A stretch of DNA of 64,000 nucleotides from Alphaproteobacteria bacterium (GTDB taxonomy: Bacteria; Pseudomonadota; Alphaproteobacteria; Rhizobiales; Rhizobiaceae), in contig JAJRQF010000088.1 in the NCBI GenBank assembly GCA_024280375.1, positions 1-64,000 of the forward strand, written 5' to 3'. The notes beneath the pieces are model-generated. The model was not told the DNA's origin. It was given only the letters and a program-made list of their open reading frames with translations, and searched no databases. Both the position numbers and the translations under genes were made by a program. Positions 1 through 10,834 of this stretch are shown here, piece after piece (position 1 is the stretch's first letter; the number at the start of each line of letters is the position of its first letter).

Positions 1-1097
1 CTGTAGAGGAGCTGGAGATATTATCACCGCGTGAGGGTGAAGAAAATGAGCTGGCCGAGCAACGTGCTTTGATGATGAAGTCGGAGCAAATTGCCAGCGA
101 TGTGGACGATGCGCGGGAATTTCTTTCAGGTTCGGCTTCGCCCATTCCGATGATCGCCAACACAATGAAACGTTTGGAACGCAAGGCCGAACAAGCGCCC
201 GGTCTGCTGGATGAAACAATCGAATTATTGGGCAAGGCGCTGGATAATCTCTCCGATGGGCAGGTTGCGGTTGAAACCGCCATGCGCGAAATGGAATTTG
301 ACCCGCGGGTGCAGGAAGAGGTTGAGGAGCGGTTGTTTGCGCTGCGTGCTGCATCGCGGAAATATGGTGTGCCGGTTGAAAACCTGGAAAGCTTTGCCAG
401 CAAGATGTTGAACGATCTCAACGATCTTGATGCGGGCGAAGAAAAACTGGCAGAATTGACCGCAAGGGCAAAGGATTGCCGGGATATTCTGGACAAGCTG
501 GCGCTTGATCTGTCTGCAAAACGCGGCGCTGTGGCTGATAATCTTTGCCAAAGTGTAATGGCGGAGTTACCGGCGCTCAAATTGGAGCAGGCTGAATTTA
601 TCGTTGATATTCGTGTTGAGCCGGAAAGTGTCACCGCTGAAGGTATTGATATTATTGAATTTTGGGTGCGTACCAACCCGGGCAGTCGCGCCGGGCCGAT
701 GATGAAAATTGCCTCGGGTGGTGAGCTTTCACGTTTTCTTTTGGCGCTTAAGGTCGTGTTGGCAGATCGCGGTTCTACCCCAACCTTGGTATTTGATGAA
801 ATTGATACGGGCGTAGGTGGTGCGGTGGCAGATGCTATCGGGCGCAGGCTTGGCCGGTTGAGCGATCAGGTTCAGGTGCTTTCAGTTACCCATGCACCGC
901 AGGTGGCGGCGCGGGCCAATCATCATTTATTGATCGCCAAGGGCCAAGCGTATTCAGGCGCTGACAGTGTGGCAACATCGCTGACCCCCATCGAGAATGA
1001 TGCCCGCATGGAAGAAATTGCCCGTATGCTGGCCGGTGCAGAAGTTACCAGCGAAGCGCGCGCGGCTGCGCAAAAACTGTTGATGCAGGACGGTTAG
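1..1097 (+). CDS. recN: DNA repair protein RecN (3' part)
   Basis: RecN is an SMC-like ATPase that acts in recombinational repair of double-strand breaks. Only the C-terminal 364 residues or so are present; the frame is open from the window edge. Visible are the end of the coiled coil, the ABC signature (ASGGELSRFLLALK), the Walker B stretch (TLVFDEIDTGVGG) and the switch histidine region (SVTHAPQVAA). The order recN then ligA is common in Hyphomicrobiales, where the pair follows the division genes. Identification is secure; the N-terminal Walker A half lies outside the window. Confidence 0.95.
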   Translation, partial: VEELEILSPREGEENELAEQRALMMKSEQIASDVDDAREFLSGSASPIPMIANTMKRLERKAEQAPGLLDETIELLGKALDNLSDGQVAVETAMREMEFDPRVQEEVEERLFALRAASRKYGVPVENLESFASKMLNDLNDLDAGEEKLAELTARAKDCRDILDKLALDLSAKRGAVADNLCQSVMAELPALKLEQAEFIVDIRVEPESVTAEGIDIIEFWVRTNPGSRAGPMMKIASGGELSRFLLALKVVLADRGSTPTLVFDEIDTGVGGAVADAIGRRLGRLSDQVQVLSVTHAPQVAARANHHLLIAKGQAYSGADSVATSLTPIENDARMEEIARMLAGAEVTSEARAAAQKLLMQDG

Positions 1098-1103
1098 ACT
1101 GTG

Positions 1104-1243
1104 TCATGTTTACATGGAAGCAGTCAGGCTGCGAAGAGCGGCCCGATGCGAATGCATCGCTCCTGCGAAGGCTGGTGCGTAGCACCAAATGGCCGTGAGC
1201 GAAAGAAAATAGAGTGTGACCGTCACAGGCGGACACGCTCTAG
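1104..1243. repeat. dispersed mosaic intergenic repeat, copy 1
   Basis: This spacer between recN and ligA contains blocks found again, in inverted orientation, at 25728-25768: TCATGTTTACATGGAAGC at its left end and GGACACGCTCTAG at its right end. In between lies a GGCCGTGAGCGAAAGAAAAT block whose complement (TTTCGCTCACGGC) recurs near 5870, 25552 and 44385. I treat it as a non-coding mosaic repeat. Confidence 0.7.
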
Positions 1244-1297
1244 AATTATATTTCCGGCACTTCTATGCTATCGATATTTGCTGTTTTCTCTGCTTGA

Positions 1298-3460
<2,163 letters not shown>

Positions 3461-3490
3461 TCCAAAGTGCGGACGGGAGGACTGTTGCCA

Positions 3491-4045
3491 ATGATATTGA
3501 AAAGCCTGTTGGTTTTTTTACTGAGTTTTGCCTGGGTGATTTCCAGTGCCACTGGGCAGGAAGAGCCTGATTTCCGCAAGTATTCGGGTAATGGCTTACG
3601 GTTGGAAATTGCTCCTCTGGGGCAGGATCAAGTGCAGGCCTTTTTCATCGGGCGTGACTTTTCCGCCAGTGATGCGCGATTTATTGCAGAAACCGGCTGT
3701 ATATTTAGAAGCGCCATTGGCAATGCGGGAAAAAATGCGGATGATCCGAAAGTAACCGTTCAACTGGGCAAGTGGCAGGTGACAAGCGGCGACAAGATAC
3801 GCGGGGTTTTGACCCGCGAAAAGTGGGCTGAAATTTGGGTCAAACGCAAAGTGGAAGAAAGCCCAAAAATTGCCTTTCATTGGTCATTGTTTCCGACCTT
3901 ACAAAATTATAGCCCGAGTGATTATAATTGGGGGTTGATCAGTTTTGCGTTGCCTGCGGGTACGAAATTTGATTTGCAGCTTACCTGGTTGCTGGATGGT
4001 ATTGAACAAAAACATACGTTGAAGGGTCTCGAATGCGGAAAATGA
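3491..4045 (+). CDS. secreted protein of unknown function, upstream of TlpA-like gene
   Basis: I do not recognise the family. The 184-residue product starts with a clear signal peptide (MILKSLLVFLLSFAWVISSA, probable cleavage after ATG) followed by a soluble, mostly beta-type domain with two cysteines (GCIFRS and the C-terminal LECGK), which could form a disulfide. A start at GTG 3467 is possible, but ATG 3491 has a GGGAGG ribosome site about ten bases ahead and begins right at the signal peptide. The stop overlaps the next gene by 13 bp, so export and partnership with the periplasmic thioredoxin-like protein is a fair guess. Confidence 0.75.
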   Translation: MILKSLLVFLLSFAWVISSATGQEEPDFRKYSGNGLRLEIAPLGQDQVQAFFIGRDFSASDARFIAETGCIFRSAIGNAGKNADDPKVTVQLGKWQVTSGDKIRGVLTREKWAEIWVKRKVEESPKIAFHWSLFPTLQNYSPSDYNWGLISFALPAGTKFDLQLTWLLDGIEQKHTLKGLECGK

Positions 4046-4584
4046 ATTTTATTGGTGGCCGCCTGCAATACGCCTTTTTGATAACTGCAATTGCGCTTAT
4101 GGCCGGATTGTTTTTGCTGCCGCAAGTCTCGTATGCGCAGGCGCAATTTTTGCACAAAATGGATGGCAAGCCTCTCGCCAAGGATTTTGAATTGCCGGAC
4201 CTTGATGGCAACAAGGTCAAATTATCCGATTTTAAGGGCAAGGTGGTGCTGGTGAATTTCTGGGCCACATGGTGCCCGCCATGCCGGGCCGAAATTCCCT
4301 CCATGCAGCGCGCCTGGAATATTTTGAAGGACAAAGACGTGATGCTTTTGGCTATCCATGTGGGTGGTAATGAGGATCGGGTGTGGACGTTTTTAACCGA
4401 TTTTGGCGTCGAGTTTCCGGTGTTGCTGGATGCAAGTTCGAAAGTCTCACGCGCCTGGCCGATGATGGGGCTGCCGGTTTCTTTCGTCATTGACCCAGAG
4501 GGGCGGATTGCTCTTCAGGCGATTGGCGGGCGCGAATGGGATGATGAGAAGATGATTGCGCAAATTCTGGCGTTGAAGAAATAG
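4033..4584 (+). CDS. TlpA-family thiol-disulfide oxidoreductase
   Basis: A 183-residue periplasmic thioredoxin-fold protein. An N-terminal hydrophobic signal or anchor (about residues 12-32, ending near SYAQAQ) precedes the fold. The redox site is WATWCPPCR, with the cis-Pro region in GLPVSFVIDPEG. Proteins of this kind (TlpA, ResA, CcmG) reduce disulfides in cytochrome c maturation or other exported proteins. The start overlaps the preceding secreted protein, and the tautomerase gene begins 9 bp after the stop, so the three are likely one transcript. The exact substrate cannot be told from sequence. Confidence 0.88.
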   Translation: MRKMNFIGGRLQYAFLITAIALMAGLFLLPQVSYAQAQFLHKMDGKPLAKDFELPDLDGNKVKLSDFKGKVVLVNFWATWCPPCRAEIPSMQRAWNILKDKDVMLLAIHVGGNEDRVWTFLTDFGVEFPVLLDASSKVSRAWPMMGLPVSFVIDPEGRIALQAIGGREWDDEKMIAQILALKK

Positions 4585-4593
4585 GAAAACAGA

Positions 4594-4941
4594 ATGCCGC
4601 ATTTTGTTATTGAATATTCGCGTGAAATCGAAAAAACCTACGATCTCAATAAGGTTATGAAAATTGCCTATGATAGCGGCGTTGAAAGCGGTGTCATGCA
4701 GGCGGAAGATATAAAAGTGCGCGCCCGACCATATGATTTTTACAGGATATTGAATGATGGCGACAGTTTTTTGCATGTGAGCGTGTTTTTACTGGAAGGC
4801 CGCACCGCCGCACAAAAAGAACATGTGGCGGTTATTTTGCGCGAAAACCTACAGGTTTACTTGATGGATGTGACCAGCATCAGCGTTGATATTCGCGATA
4901 TGAATGCGCAAGCTTATAAGAAACGGCTTTTGGCCGGGTGA
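4594..4941 (+). CDS. 5-carboxymethyl-2-hydroxymuconate delta-isomerase family (tautomerase fold)
   Basis: The 115-residue protein has the length and start of the CHMI family: Met followed by Pro2, the catalytic base once the methionine is removed, then HFVIEYS. The family isomerises a dienoate in homoprotocatechuate breakdown, but no other genes of that pathway are nearby, so the substrate here is open. The ribosome site is GGAAAACAG. It is the third gene of a tight group with the secreted protein and the TlpA-like protein. Confidence 0.8.
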   Translation: MPHFVIEYSREIEKTYDLNKVMKIAYDSGVESGVMQAEDIKVRARPYDFYRILNDGDSFLHVSVFLLEGRTAAQKEHVAVILRENLQVYLMDVTSISVDIRDMNAQAYKKRLLAG

Positions 4942-5073
4942 ATTGTGTTTATCAATTTCCTTGATCCATCCTATCATTGCAATTGGTGAGACAGAATGAA
5001 ATTTATCGGATAGGTTATTTGAAAATACCCCGCGTTTACTGCCTCCCAAGCATATCTTATTGGTATATTTTCA

Positions 5074-5787
5074 TTGATTGATCAGAAGTCTGAAATCCGA
5101 GCCGGTCTCAGGCTGTTTCTGCCCTTAATGGTGGCAACGGCGCCTTTTGGCCTGTTGTTTGGGGCGGTTGCGGCGGAAAAGGGGCTTTCAACCGCCGAGC
5201 TGGTGACGATGAGCGCCTTTATCTTTGCCGGTGCCAGCCAGTTTGTTTCGATGGATTTGTGGGGCTATCCGATGGCCTATGGTTCGATCATTCTGTCGGT
5301 AGTTGCGGTGAATTTTCGCCACGTACTTTACAGCGCATCGCTGGGGCGGAAAATGCATAATTTCAGCGGATGGCAAAAGGCGTTGGCCTTTGCGTTGATG
5401 GTTGATCCGCAATGGGCGGCGGCTGAAGTGCGGGCGGAGGAACAAAAAGACAAGGGTGGTTTGCGCCCGGCGTTTTATTTTGCGCTCGCCGTACCGCTAT
5501 ACTTCTGGTGGATTTTCAATACCTGGATGGGCGGCATTTTCGGCTCACTTATTTCCAACCCGGAAGCACTTGGTTTTGATCTGATTTTGCCGATATATTT
5601 CCTCGGTCTTACCATGGGGTTTCGCAAGCGCGACAACTGGTTACCGGTGGTGATTGCCAGCGCCATTGCTTCGGTTTTGGTTTATCTGACACTTGGTTCC
5701 CCCTGGCATATTTCGCTTGGCGGGTTGGCGGGCATTGGCGTTGCTGCCGCAATCGGCAAACCAAAATCTGAGTTGGATATAAAATGA
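5074..5787 (+). CDS. azlC: AzlC-family branched-chain amino acid exporter, large subunit
   Basis: A 237-residue inner-membrane protein with the AzlC pattern: FGLLFGAVAAEKGLS, FAGASQFVSMDLW and FRHVLYSASLG in the first half, then several hydrophobic segments. With AzlD it forms an exporter of branched-chain amino acids or analogues. No in-frame ATG precedes the fold; TTG 5074 is the best start, giving IDQKSEIRAGL before the first membrane segment. The TGA stop lies at the very start of a tandem repeat (5784-5858). AzlC and AzlD genes usually abut, so the 207-bp gap here is unusual. Confidence 0.88.
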   Translation: MIDQKSEIRAGLRLFLPLMVATAPFGLLFGAVAAEKGLSTAELVTMSAFIFAGASQFVSMDLWGYPMAYGSIILSVVAVNFRHVLYSASLGRKMHNFSGWQKALAFALMVDPQWAAAEVRAEEQKDKGGLRPAFYFALAVPLYFWWIFNTWMGGIFGSLISNPEALGFDLILPIYFLGLTMGFRKRDNWLPVVIASAIASVLVYLTLGSPWHISLGGLAGIGVAAAIGKPKSELDIK

Positions 5788-5858
5788 GCGCACGTGTTTA
5801 CGCGCAAGCGAATGAATATGAAGAGCGCGCACGTGTTTACGCGCAAGCGAATGAATAT
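5788..5858 (+). repeat. two tandem 32-bp copies of a dispersed repeat
   Basis: Two identical 32-bp copies at 5788-5819 and 5827-5858 (GCGCACGTGTTTACGCGCAA followed by GCGAATGAATAT), 39 bp apart start to start. They begin directly behind the azlC stop codon. Related units occur at 44246-44296, 44499-44533 and inverted at 49551-49639. Confidence 0.9.
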
Positions 5859-5863
5859 ATTTT

Positions 5864-5994
5864 TAATTCGCTCACGGCTGTTCGTGCTGCGCACTGCCTC
5901 CGCGAGGGCGGCCTGACCGGCCGGACACCTCTTCGGTGTTATTCGATTCAAATCGTCCGTGATTACGGGCGGGCGAACGGGAAAGGTTAGCAAA
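5864..5994. repeat. mosaic repeat block between azlC and azlD
   Basis: Following the tandem copies, TTCGCTCACGGC and CTGCGCACTGCCTCCGCG match the block at 44383-44425 (TTCGCTCACGGC, CTTCGCACTGCCTGCGCG). A short hairpin, GCGGCCTGACCGGCCG, and ACACCTCTTCGGTGT are inside it. No coding sequence is supported in this stretch. Confidence 0.6.
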
Positions 5995-6291
5995 ATGAGC
6001 GCGGATGTTTTTCTATTGCTGGCAGCGCTCGGGCTGGTGACATTTGCCACCCGTGCCGGTGGTTATGTGATGATTAAAATGTTCAAAACCATACACCCCC
6101 GGGTGGAGGCTGCCCTTGATGCGGTGCCGGCCGCTGTTCTCACCACAATCGTTGTACCCGTTGCCATGACCAGCGGTTGGAAAGAGGCGCTGACCATTCT
6201 CGTCTCTGCCCTTGTGGGCTTGCGTTTTGGCATTATCAGCGTGCTAATTTTTGGCACTTTGATGATTGTAGGATTAAGAATGCTCTTTTAA
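5995..6291 (+). CDS. azlD: AzlD-family transporter subunit
   Basis: A 98-residue membrane protein with three or four hydrophobic segments and the AzlD signature TFATRAGGYV near the N terminus and DAVPAAVLTTIVVP in the middle. It is the small partner of AzlC. ATG 5995 follows GGAAAGGTTAGCAAA. Because a repeat array separates it from azlC, its expression may need a promoter of its own or read-through across the repeat. Confidence 0.88.
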   Translation: MSADVFLLLAALGLVTFATRAGGYVMIKMFKTIHPRVEAALDAVPAAVLTTIVVPVAMTSGWKEALTILVSALVGLRFGIISVLIFGTLMIVGLRMLF

Positions 6292-6300
6292 TGGTTCAAG

Positions 6301-6440
6301 TCTTGCGCATCCCCCGGATCAAGTCCGGGGTCAACGTGTGAATTGAACTGATCTTACCGTACCATTCCAACTGAACCGATAGGTGAAGCGCAGAGCGCCT
6401 TCGCGGAGATATGGCGAAGCCGTTATCGTGAGCGCAAAAA
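6301..6440. repeat. mosaic repeat with hairpin between convergent genes
   Basis: Positions 6301-6339 contain the inverted repeat CCCCGGA/TCCGGGG and match, in complement, 44311-44350. Positions 6371-6435 match, in complement, 44382-44450 (shared TGAACCGATAGGTGAAGCGC at one end). It lies between the ends of azlD and the aminopeptidase gene, so the hairpin may also act in transcript termination, although no T run follows. Confidence 0.75.
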
Positions 6441-6442
6441 AT

Positions 6443-8296
6443 CTACGCTGAAGCCGGTGGTAAAACCCGCATCATGGGTTCGCAGGCGCGCTCCAACCAT
6501 TGGCGCACTTCATCATTTACCAGTGGCGAAAGTTGGCGCATTACATGCCCATGATAGGCGTTTAGCCAATGCAATTCCTGATCGGTGAGTTTCAATGGGT
6601 CAATAAGGCGCTGGTCGATCGGGGCAAGGGTGAGCGTTTCAAAACCCAGCATTGCGGTATCGCCATCGGCGATTTCAGCCGGGCCGCGCACCAGCACCAG
6701 ATTTTCAATACGAATGCCATATTCGCCCTCTTTATAATAGCCGGGCTCATTAGAAACAATCATGCCCGCGTGAAACTCCTGCATGGCGCGGCGGTGAATG
6801 CCTTGCGGCCCCTCATGCACGGCGAGGAAAGCACCAACCCCATGGCCGGTGCCGTGGGCATAATCCTTGCCCCGTTGCCAAAGCGCGTTGCGGGCCAGCA
6901 CATCGAGGTCGATACCACGGGTGCCTTTGGGGAAACGCGCCATCGCAATGGCGATATGACCCTTGAGTACCAGCGTATTGTTCAAGCGCATTTTGTCGCT
7001 TGGCTGGCCAATGGCGATGGTGCGGGTAATATCGGTGGTGCCATCTTCATATTGGCCGCCGGAATCGAGCAAATAGAGTTCGCCATCGCCAAGCGTTCTG
7101 TTGCTATCGACATTGACCCGGTAATGCACAATCGCCCCATTGGGGCCGGAGCCGGAAATCGTGTCGAATGAAATATCGCGCAGGGGCATTTGGTGCTGTT
7201 TGCCATAATTTGAGCGGCAAGCTTCCAGTTTTTTGGCAACGGAGATTTCGTCCTGAGTGCCCGGCTGTTGCTGGTCTAACCAATATAAAAACTCAGCAAT
7301 GGCTGCACCATCGCGCAAATGGGCGGTGCGGGAACCTGAAATTTCTGCCTCATTTTTGATGGCACGGGGCAGGCGGGCCGGGTCTTTTGCCTCAACGATT
7401 TTACCATCATTTTGTTTGATAATTTGCGCAAACCTGTGGGCGGCAAGCTCGGGGTCGAGCATGATCACTTCACCCTTGCGGGCGATTTCTGCAACGGCAT
7501 TCTCCAGCTCTTCCGGTGCATGAAGGTCTGCCAGCTGAACCAGATAGGCGTGGGTTTCTATGTTGAGTTTCTTCTTGTCGATGAATAATTGCGGACGCCC
7601 GGTTTCATGCAATATTGCAAAAGAAAGCGCCAGCGGTGTATGGGGCACATCGGCGCCGCGAATATTGAAGGTCCAGCAAATAGACGAGGGGTCGGTAAGA
7701 ATGCAGGCATTGGCGCCCTTTTCTGCAATGGATTTCGCAAGGTTAGCAATCTTGTCGCGTGCCTCCACACCGGCAAATTTGATCGGGTGAATATGGGCTG
7801 GTTCTAAGGGTGCCGGTGGTTGGTCGTCCCAGATCTCATCAATCAGGTTTTGTTCAAGCGCTATCAGTTCTCCGCTAGCATTTTTGACAGCTTTGTTGAG
7901 TTTTTCAAAATCGGAAATTGTGTGCAGCCACGGGTCAAAGCCAATGCGGCTGGAATTACCCAGTTCAGCCTCAAGCCATTTTGACGGTGGATTGGTGATC
8001 AGGCTTTCCAGTTTGAATATCGCCTCATCCACCTGATTTTTGACCTGAAGTGTGTAGCGGCCATCGGTAAAGATGGCGGCACGATTGGTCATCACAATGG
8101 CGCTACCAGCCGAACCGGTAAATCCTGTCAGCCAGGCAAGGCGTTCGGCGCGCTTGGGCAGGTATTCGCCCTGATGTTCATCCGCATGGGGAATGACAAA
8201 ACCATCTATATTGGCCTTTTCCATCGCCTTGCGTAATTTGGCAACACGTGATGCTGCGAGCGATGGATTGGATGGATTGTCATAATTTTGAAACAT
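6443..8296 (-). CDS. Xaa-Pro aminopeptidase (M24 family, three-domain type)
   Basis: Aminopeptidase P removes an N-terminal residue that precedes proline. The 617-residue length fits the long, three-domain form: two creatinase-like N-terminal domains (residues 1 to about 310) and a pita-bread catalytic domain. The metal ligands can be read: DSGGQYEDGTTDITRT (two Asp), GTGHGVGAFLAVHEGP (His), VSNEPGYY (Glu) and IRIENLVLV (Glu). It lies 50 bp downstream of prmA on the same strand, a frequent pairing in this group of bacteria, and ends facing azlD. Confidence 0.93.
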   Translation of the reverse strand: MFQNYDNPSNPSLAASRVAKLRKAMEKANIDGFVIPHADEHQGEYLPKRAERLAWLTGFTGSAGSAIVMTNRAAIFTDGRYTLQVKNQVDEAIFKLESLITNPPSKWLEAELGNSSRIGFDPWLHTISDFEKLNKAVKNASGELIALEQNLIDEIWDDQPPAPLEPAHIHPIKFAGVEARDKIANLAKSIAEKGANACILTDPSSICWTFNIRGADVPHTPLALSFAILHETGRPQLFIDKKKLNIETHAYLVQLADLHAPEELENAVAEIARKGEVIMLDPELAAHRFAQIIKQNDGKIVEAKDPARLPRAIKNEAEISGSRTAHLRDGAAIAEFLYWLDQQQPGTQDEISVAKKLEACRSNYGKQHQMPLRDISFDTISGSGPNGAIVHYRVNVDSNRTLGDGELYLLDSGGQYEDGTTDITRTIAIGQPSDKMRLNNTLVLKGHIAIAMARFPKGTRGIDLDVLARNALWQRGKDYAHGTGHGVGAFLAVHEGPQGIHRRAMQEFHAGMIVSNEPGYYKEGEYGIRIENLVLVRGPAEIADGDTAMLGFETLTLAPIDQRLIDPLKLTDQELHWLNAYHGHVMRQLSPLVNDEVRQWLERACEPMMRVLPPASA

Positions 8297-8346
8297 GGAT
8301 CACCAGATTTTTCATAAGTCGATTTTGTGCCGTTGATGAAGGCTTT

Positions 8347-9222
8347 CTACCCATTCAGCACCAGCGTCAGCCAACCGTCGCGGATATGATAATGGTTGAG
8401 CGTCAACCCCTGCATTCGATAGGTGGCAACGATACGTGATTTTTGGTGCGGCAATAGTCCAGACAAAATGAGTGTGCCACCAAGTGCCAAATTTTGACAA
8501 ACGGAAGCTGACATTTTTTGTAAAGGGCCGGCCAGAATATTGGCGATGATCAGATCAAACGGGCCTTGTTCGCGAAAGGCGCGATTTTCCACCCCTCGCG
8601 AAACAACGCTGCTAATTCTTTCAGCGCAATGGTTTAGGCGGAAGTTTTGGTTGGCGACTTTCACCGCAATCGGATCAATATCACTGGCCAGAATGGCTGC
8701 ATTGGTGGCGCGTGCGAGTGCAACTGCCAGGACGCCTGAACCGGTGCCTATATCGAGCGCATTGTGATAATCACGCATTTGCAGGCAGGCTTCCAGCATG
8801 TCGAGGCATCCGGCGGTGGTGCCATGGTGGCCAGTGCCAAAGGCTAGCCCCGCATCAATTTCAATGGCTAATTCGTGTGCTTTGGGCACATCGCGATCGT
8901 GTGAACCATGAATGATAAAACGCCCGGCCTTTACAGGGGCCAATTCACGCAGGGTTTCGCTTACCCAGTCGATATTGCCCAGTTTTTCGCGCTCAATTTT
9001 GAGGCCGAATGCATCGCTGCCCAATAGTTGATGAATTTTTTTCTCATACTGGGCAGTTTCATCCTCGTTAATATACAGAGAAACACACCAGTCACCTGGC
9101 TGATCTTCCAGTTCAAACAGAGAAATCGGCATGCCTTCTTCTTCGAGTGCGGTATCAAGGATAGAATAAATATGGTTGGCTTCTGGCTTTCTTGCCTGAA
9201 GGAATAGTCGGATCTGTTGCAC
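8347..9222 (-). CDS. prmA: ribosomal protein L11 methyltransferase
   Basis: PrmA methylates ribosomal protein L11 with S-adenosylmethionine. The 291-residue protein has an N-terminal substrate-binding domain and a Rossmann domain with motif I (ALDIGTGSGVLAVALA), DIDPIAV, and the NILAGPL loop expected in place of NPPY for this family. The start is GTG (about nine bases from a GGAGAA), with QQIRLFLQARKPEA as the first residues. It is transcribed into the aminopeptidase gene. Confidence 0.93.
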   Translation of the reverse strand: MQQIRLFLQARKPEANHIYSILDTALEEEGMPISLFELEDQPGDWCVSLYINEDETAQYEKKIHQLLGSDAFGLKIEREKLGNIDWVSETLRELAPVKAGRFIIHGSHDRDVPKAHELAIEIDAGLAFGTGHHGTTAGCLDMLEACLQMRDYHNALDIGTGSGVLAVALARATNAAILASDIDPIAVKVANQNFRLNHCAERISSVVSRGVENRAFREQGPFDLIIANILAGPLQKMSASVCQNLALGGTLILSGLLPHQKSRIVATYRMQGLTLNHYHIRDGWLTLVLNG

Positions 9223-9280
9223 GGAGAACCCTGCTCGGTAAAATGAATTTATTGATATTTGGGTCTGTAGCCCTAATTTG

Positions 9281-10390
9281 CTAATTTAGCCATGGGGGCG
9301 TGGGAGTATCTTGTGCCGTAAGAACATGAATTGCCTTGCGGCGGATGAATGAAAATTTGAACAATAACGGTGGAATTATCCGACGTAATATTTGCACCAT
9401 TGTGCCACTTTTGGTGATCTGCCGGGTTTGCATATGGGTTTCTTTGAGCACCTGACGGGCTATTTTTAACCGTTCATCGCTGTATCGTTCAGTCTCATTG
9501 GTCTCGATCAGCCAGGCAAGCCAGGCCCCGTCTTCAATGCCGAGATTCATGCCACGACCTCCGGCAGGGGAGTGGATATGAGCCGCATCGCCTGCAAGAT
9601 ATATGTTGCCGGTTGAAAAGCGCTCAACCAGCCTGAATGAGATTTTAAAAGTTGATTGCCAGCCCACATGATCAACATCTTCTTTATTACGGATCAATGA
9701 GGTCACATCCTGTTGATTTGAAACATAGCGATAGGTATGCAGGTCAATCGGGATCATGCCGAATGCACCGGTTGAGATGAAATTTATGATCACCTGATCT
9801 GCTTTAATTGGTGATTTGTAATGAACATCTGCAAGCCCCCAAACACTTTCAAGCTGCTCTCCGTCAAATCCAATGCCTGCGTGTTTGCGGGTGATTGAAT
9901 GGGCGCCGTCGCAGCCGATAACAATGTCAAAAGCCGCCTGTTCCTGTTGCCCGTCCGGGTGGGCAAGGGTTGCCAGTGGGTGCGTGTCTATTTTTTCCAA
10001 CGCATTAAGGGCGACATTCCATTCCGGTTGAATACCAAATTCGTCTAGTTTGGCAATCAGCACTCGCTCGGTGGTTCCTTGAGGAACGACCAATATTTCG
10101 GTGCCGGTCCTTGGGTGTTCACTGAATTTGAGCCCGGTAATTCGTTTGCCGGTGTGAAACATCTCCATTCCGGTGATGGAGTTGCCCAATTCTCGCAAAA
10201 TTTTTGAAACGCCACAGCCTTCAAATATATCGAGCGTGCGAAGGTTTACAGCCAACGCCCGGCTTTCCTCCACCGGCGTTGGCCCGGCACCCTTGTCAAT
10301 AATTCTGGCAAAAATACCGCGGCGTGCAAGTTCCAGTGCCGTTGCAAGGCCTGTTGGGCCGGCACCTACTATCAATATTGATTTTGTCAT
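9281..10390 (-). CDS. FAD-dependent aromatic-ring-type monooxygenase
   Basis: A 369-residue class A flavoprotein monooxygenase. The N terminus has the FAD dinucleotide fold (ILIVGAGPTGLATALELARRG), residues near 150-160 the DG motif region (VIGCDGAHSITRK), and near 270 the second FAD motif (IYLAGDAAHIHSPAGGRGMN). Relatives hydroxylate phenols, salicylate or polyketides with NAD(P)H. No pathway neighbours identify the substrate. It appears to stand alone; it is short for the PheA/TfdB group, which usually carries an extra C-terminal thioredoxin-like domain. Confidence 0.85.
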   Translation of the reverse strand: MTKSILIVGAGPTGLATALELARRGIFARIIDKGAGPTPVEESRALAVNLRTLDIFEGCGVSKILRELGNSITGMEMFHTGKRITGLKFSEHPRTGTEILVVPQGTTERVLIAKLDEFGIQPEWNVALNALEKIDTHPLATLAHPDGQQEQAAFDIVIGCDGAHSITRKHAGIGFDGEQLESVWGLADVHYKSPIKADQVIINFISTGAFGMIPIDLHTYRYVSNQQDVTSLIRNKEDVDHVGWQSTFKISFRLVERFSTGNIYLAGDAAHIHSPAGGRGMNLGIEDGAWLAWLIETNETERYSDERLKIARQVLKETHMQTRQITKSGTMVQILRRIIPPLLFKFSFIRRKAIHVLTAQDTPTPPWLN

Positions 10391-10522
10391 TACGTTCTGA
10401 CCCTGGCTCTCCGGTAATTACCGCAAATTATTAAGTCGAGGTTATCTGATTTTTCAGCTCAGGCAAAGGTAATGATCGGGAGGTTTCGAATAAGATATTG
10501 GGGCGGTTTAAGGTCCCGGAAC

Positions 10523-10834
10523 TCAATTTAAATAGCTGGATTTTCGAACTGAGCTTTCCAATTCCTCCAACTCAAAGTTTTGTGAGGTTTTTGATCCGGT
10601 CATTAGGGCGGTTGGACAATAGGTTTCGATCTTTCCAGGCCAGTGTCGTTGCAAAGAAATTTTTACAAATTTCTCCATAGCCACTTCGTTGCAAAGAACA
10701 ACAAGAACGCCATCATCATCAGTCGCATCTAAAATGCATAATTGCAAAGCGTTGTGATGGGCTATGCGTGCTTGAACGCGTTGCAAAGGCGTGATGTTTT
10801 TTAAATATTGTGGCGTTGATTTTCTTAGTATCAT
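10523..10834 (-). CDS. small protein coupled to EAL-domain gene, unknown function
   Basis: I do not recognise this 103-residue protein. It has no membrane segment or signal peptide. The middle (LCILDATDDDGVLVVLCNEV) looks like a pair of beta strands around an acidic turn, and a serine- and glutamate-rich tail follows. Its ATG overlaps the TGA of the upstream EAL gene by four bases (ATGA), so it is very likely translated with it. A role as partner or regulator of that EAL protein is inference from the overlap only. Confidence 0.6.
   Translation of the reverse strand: MILRKSTPQYLKNITPLQRVQARIAHHNALQLCILDATDDDGVLVVLCNEVAMEKFVKISLQRHWPGKIETYCPTALMTGSKTSQNFELEELESSVRKSSYLN

Noticed and set aside
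5788-5858. Repeats considered as a short CRISPR array
   Set aside because: Only two units with a 7-bp spacer, no cas genes, and related copies are dispersed singly through the window.
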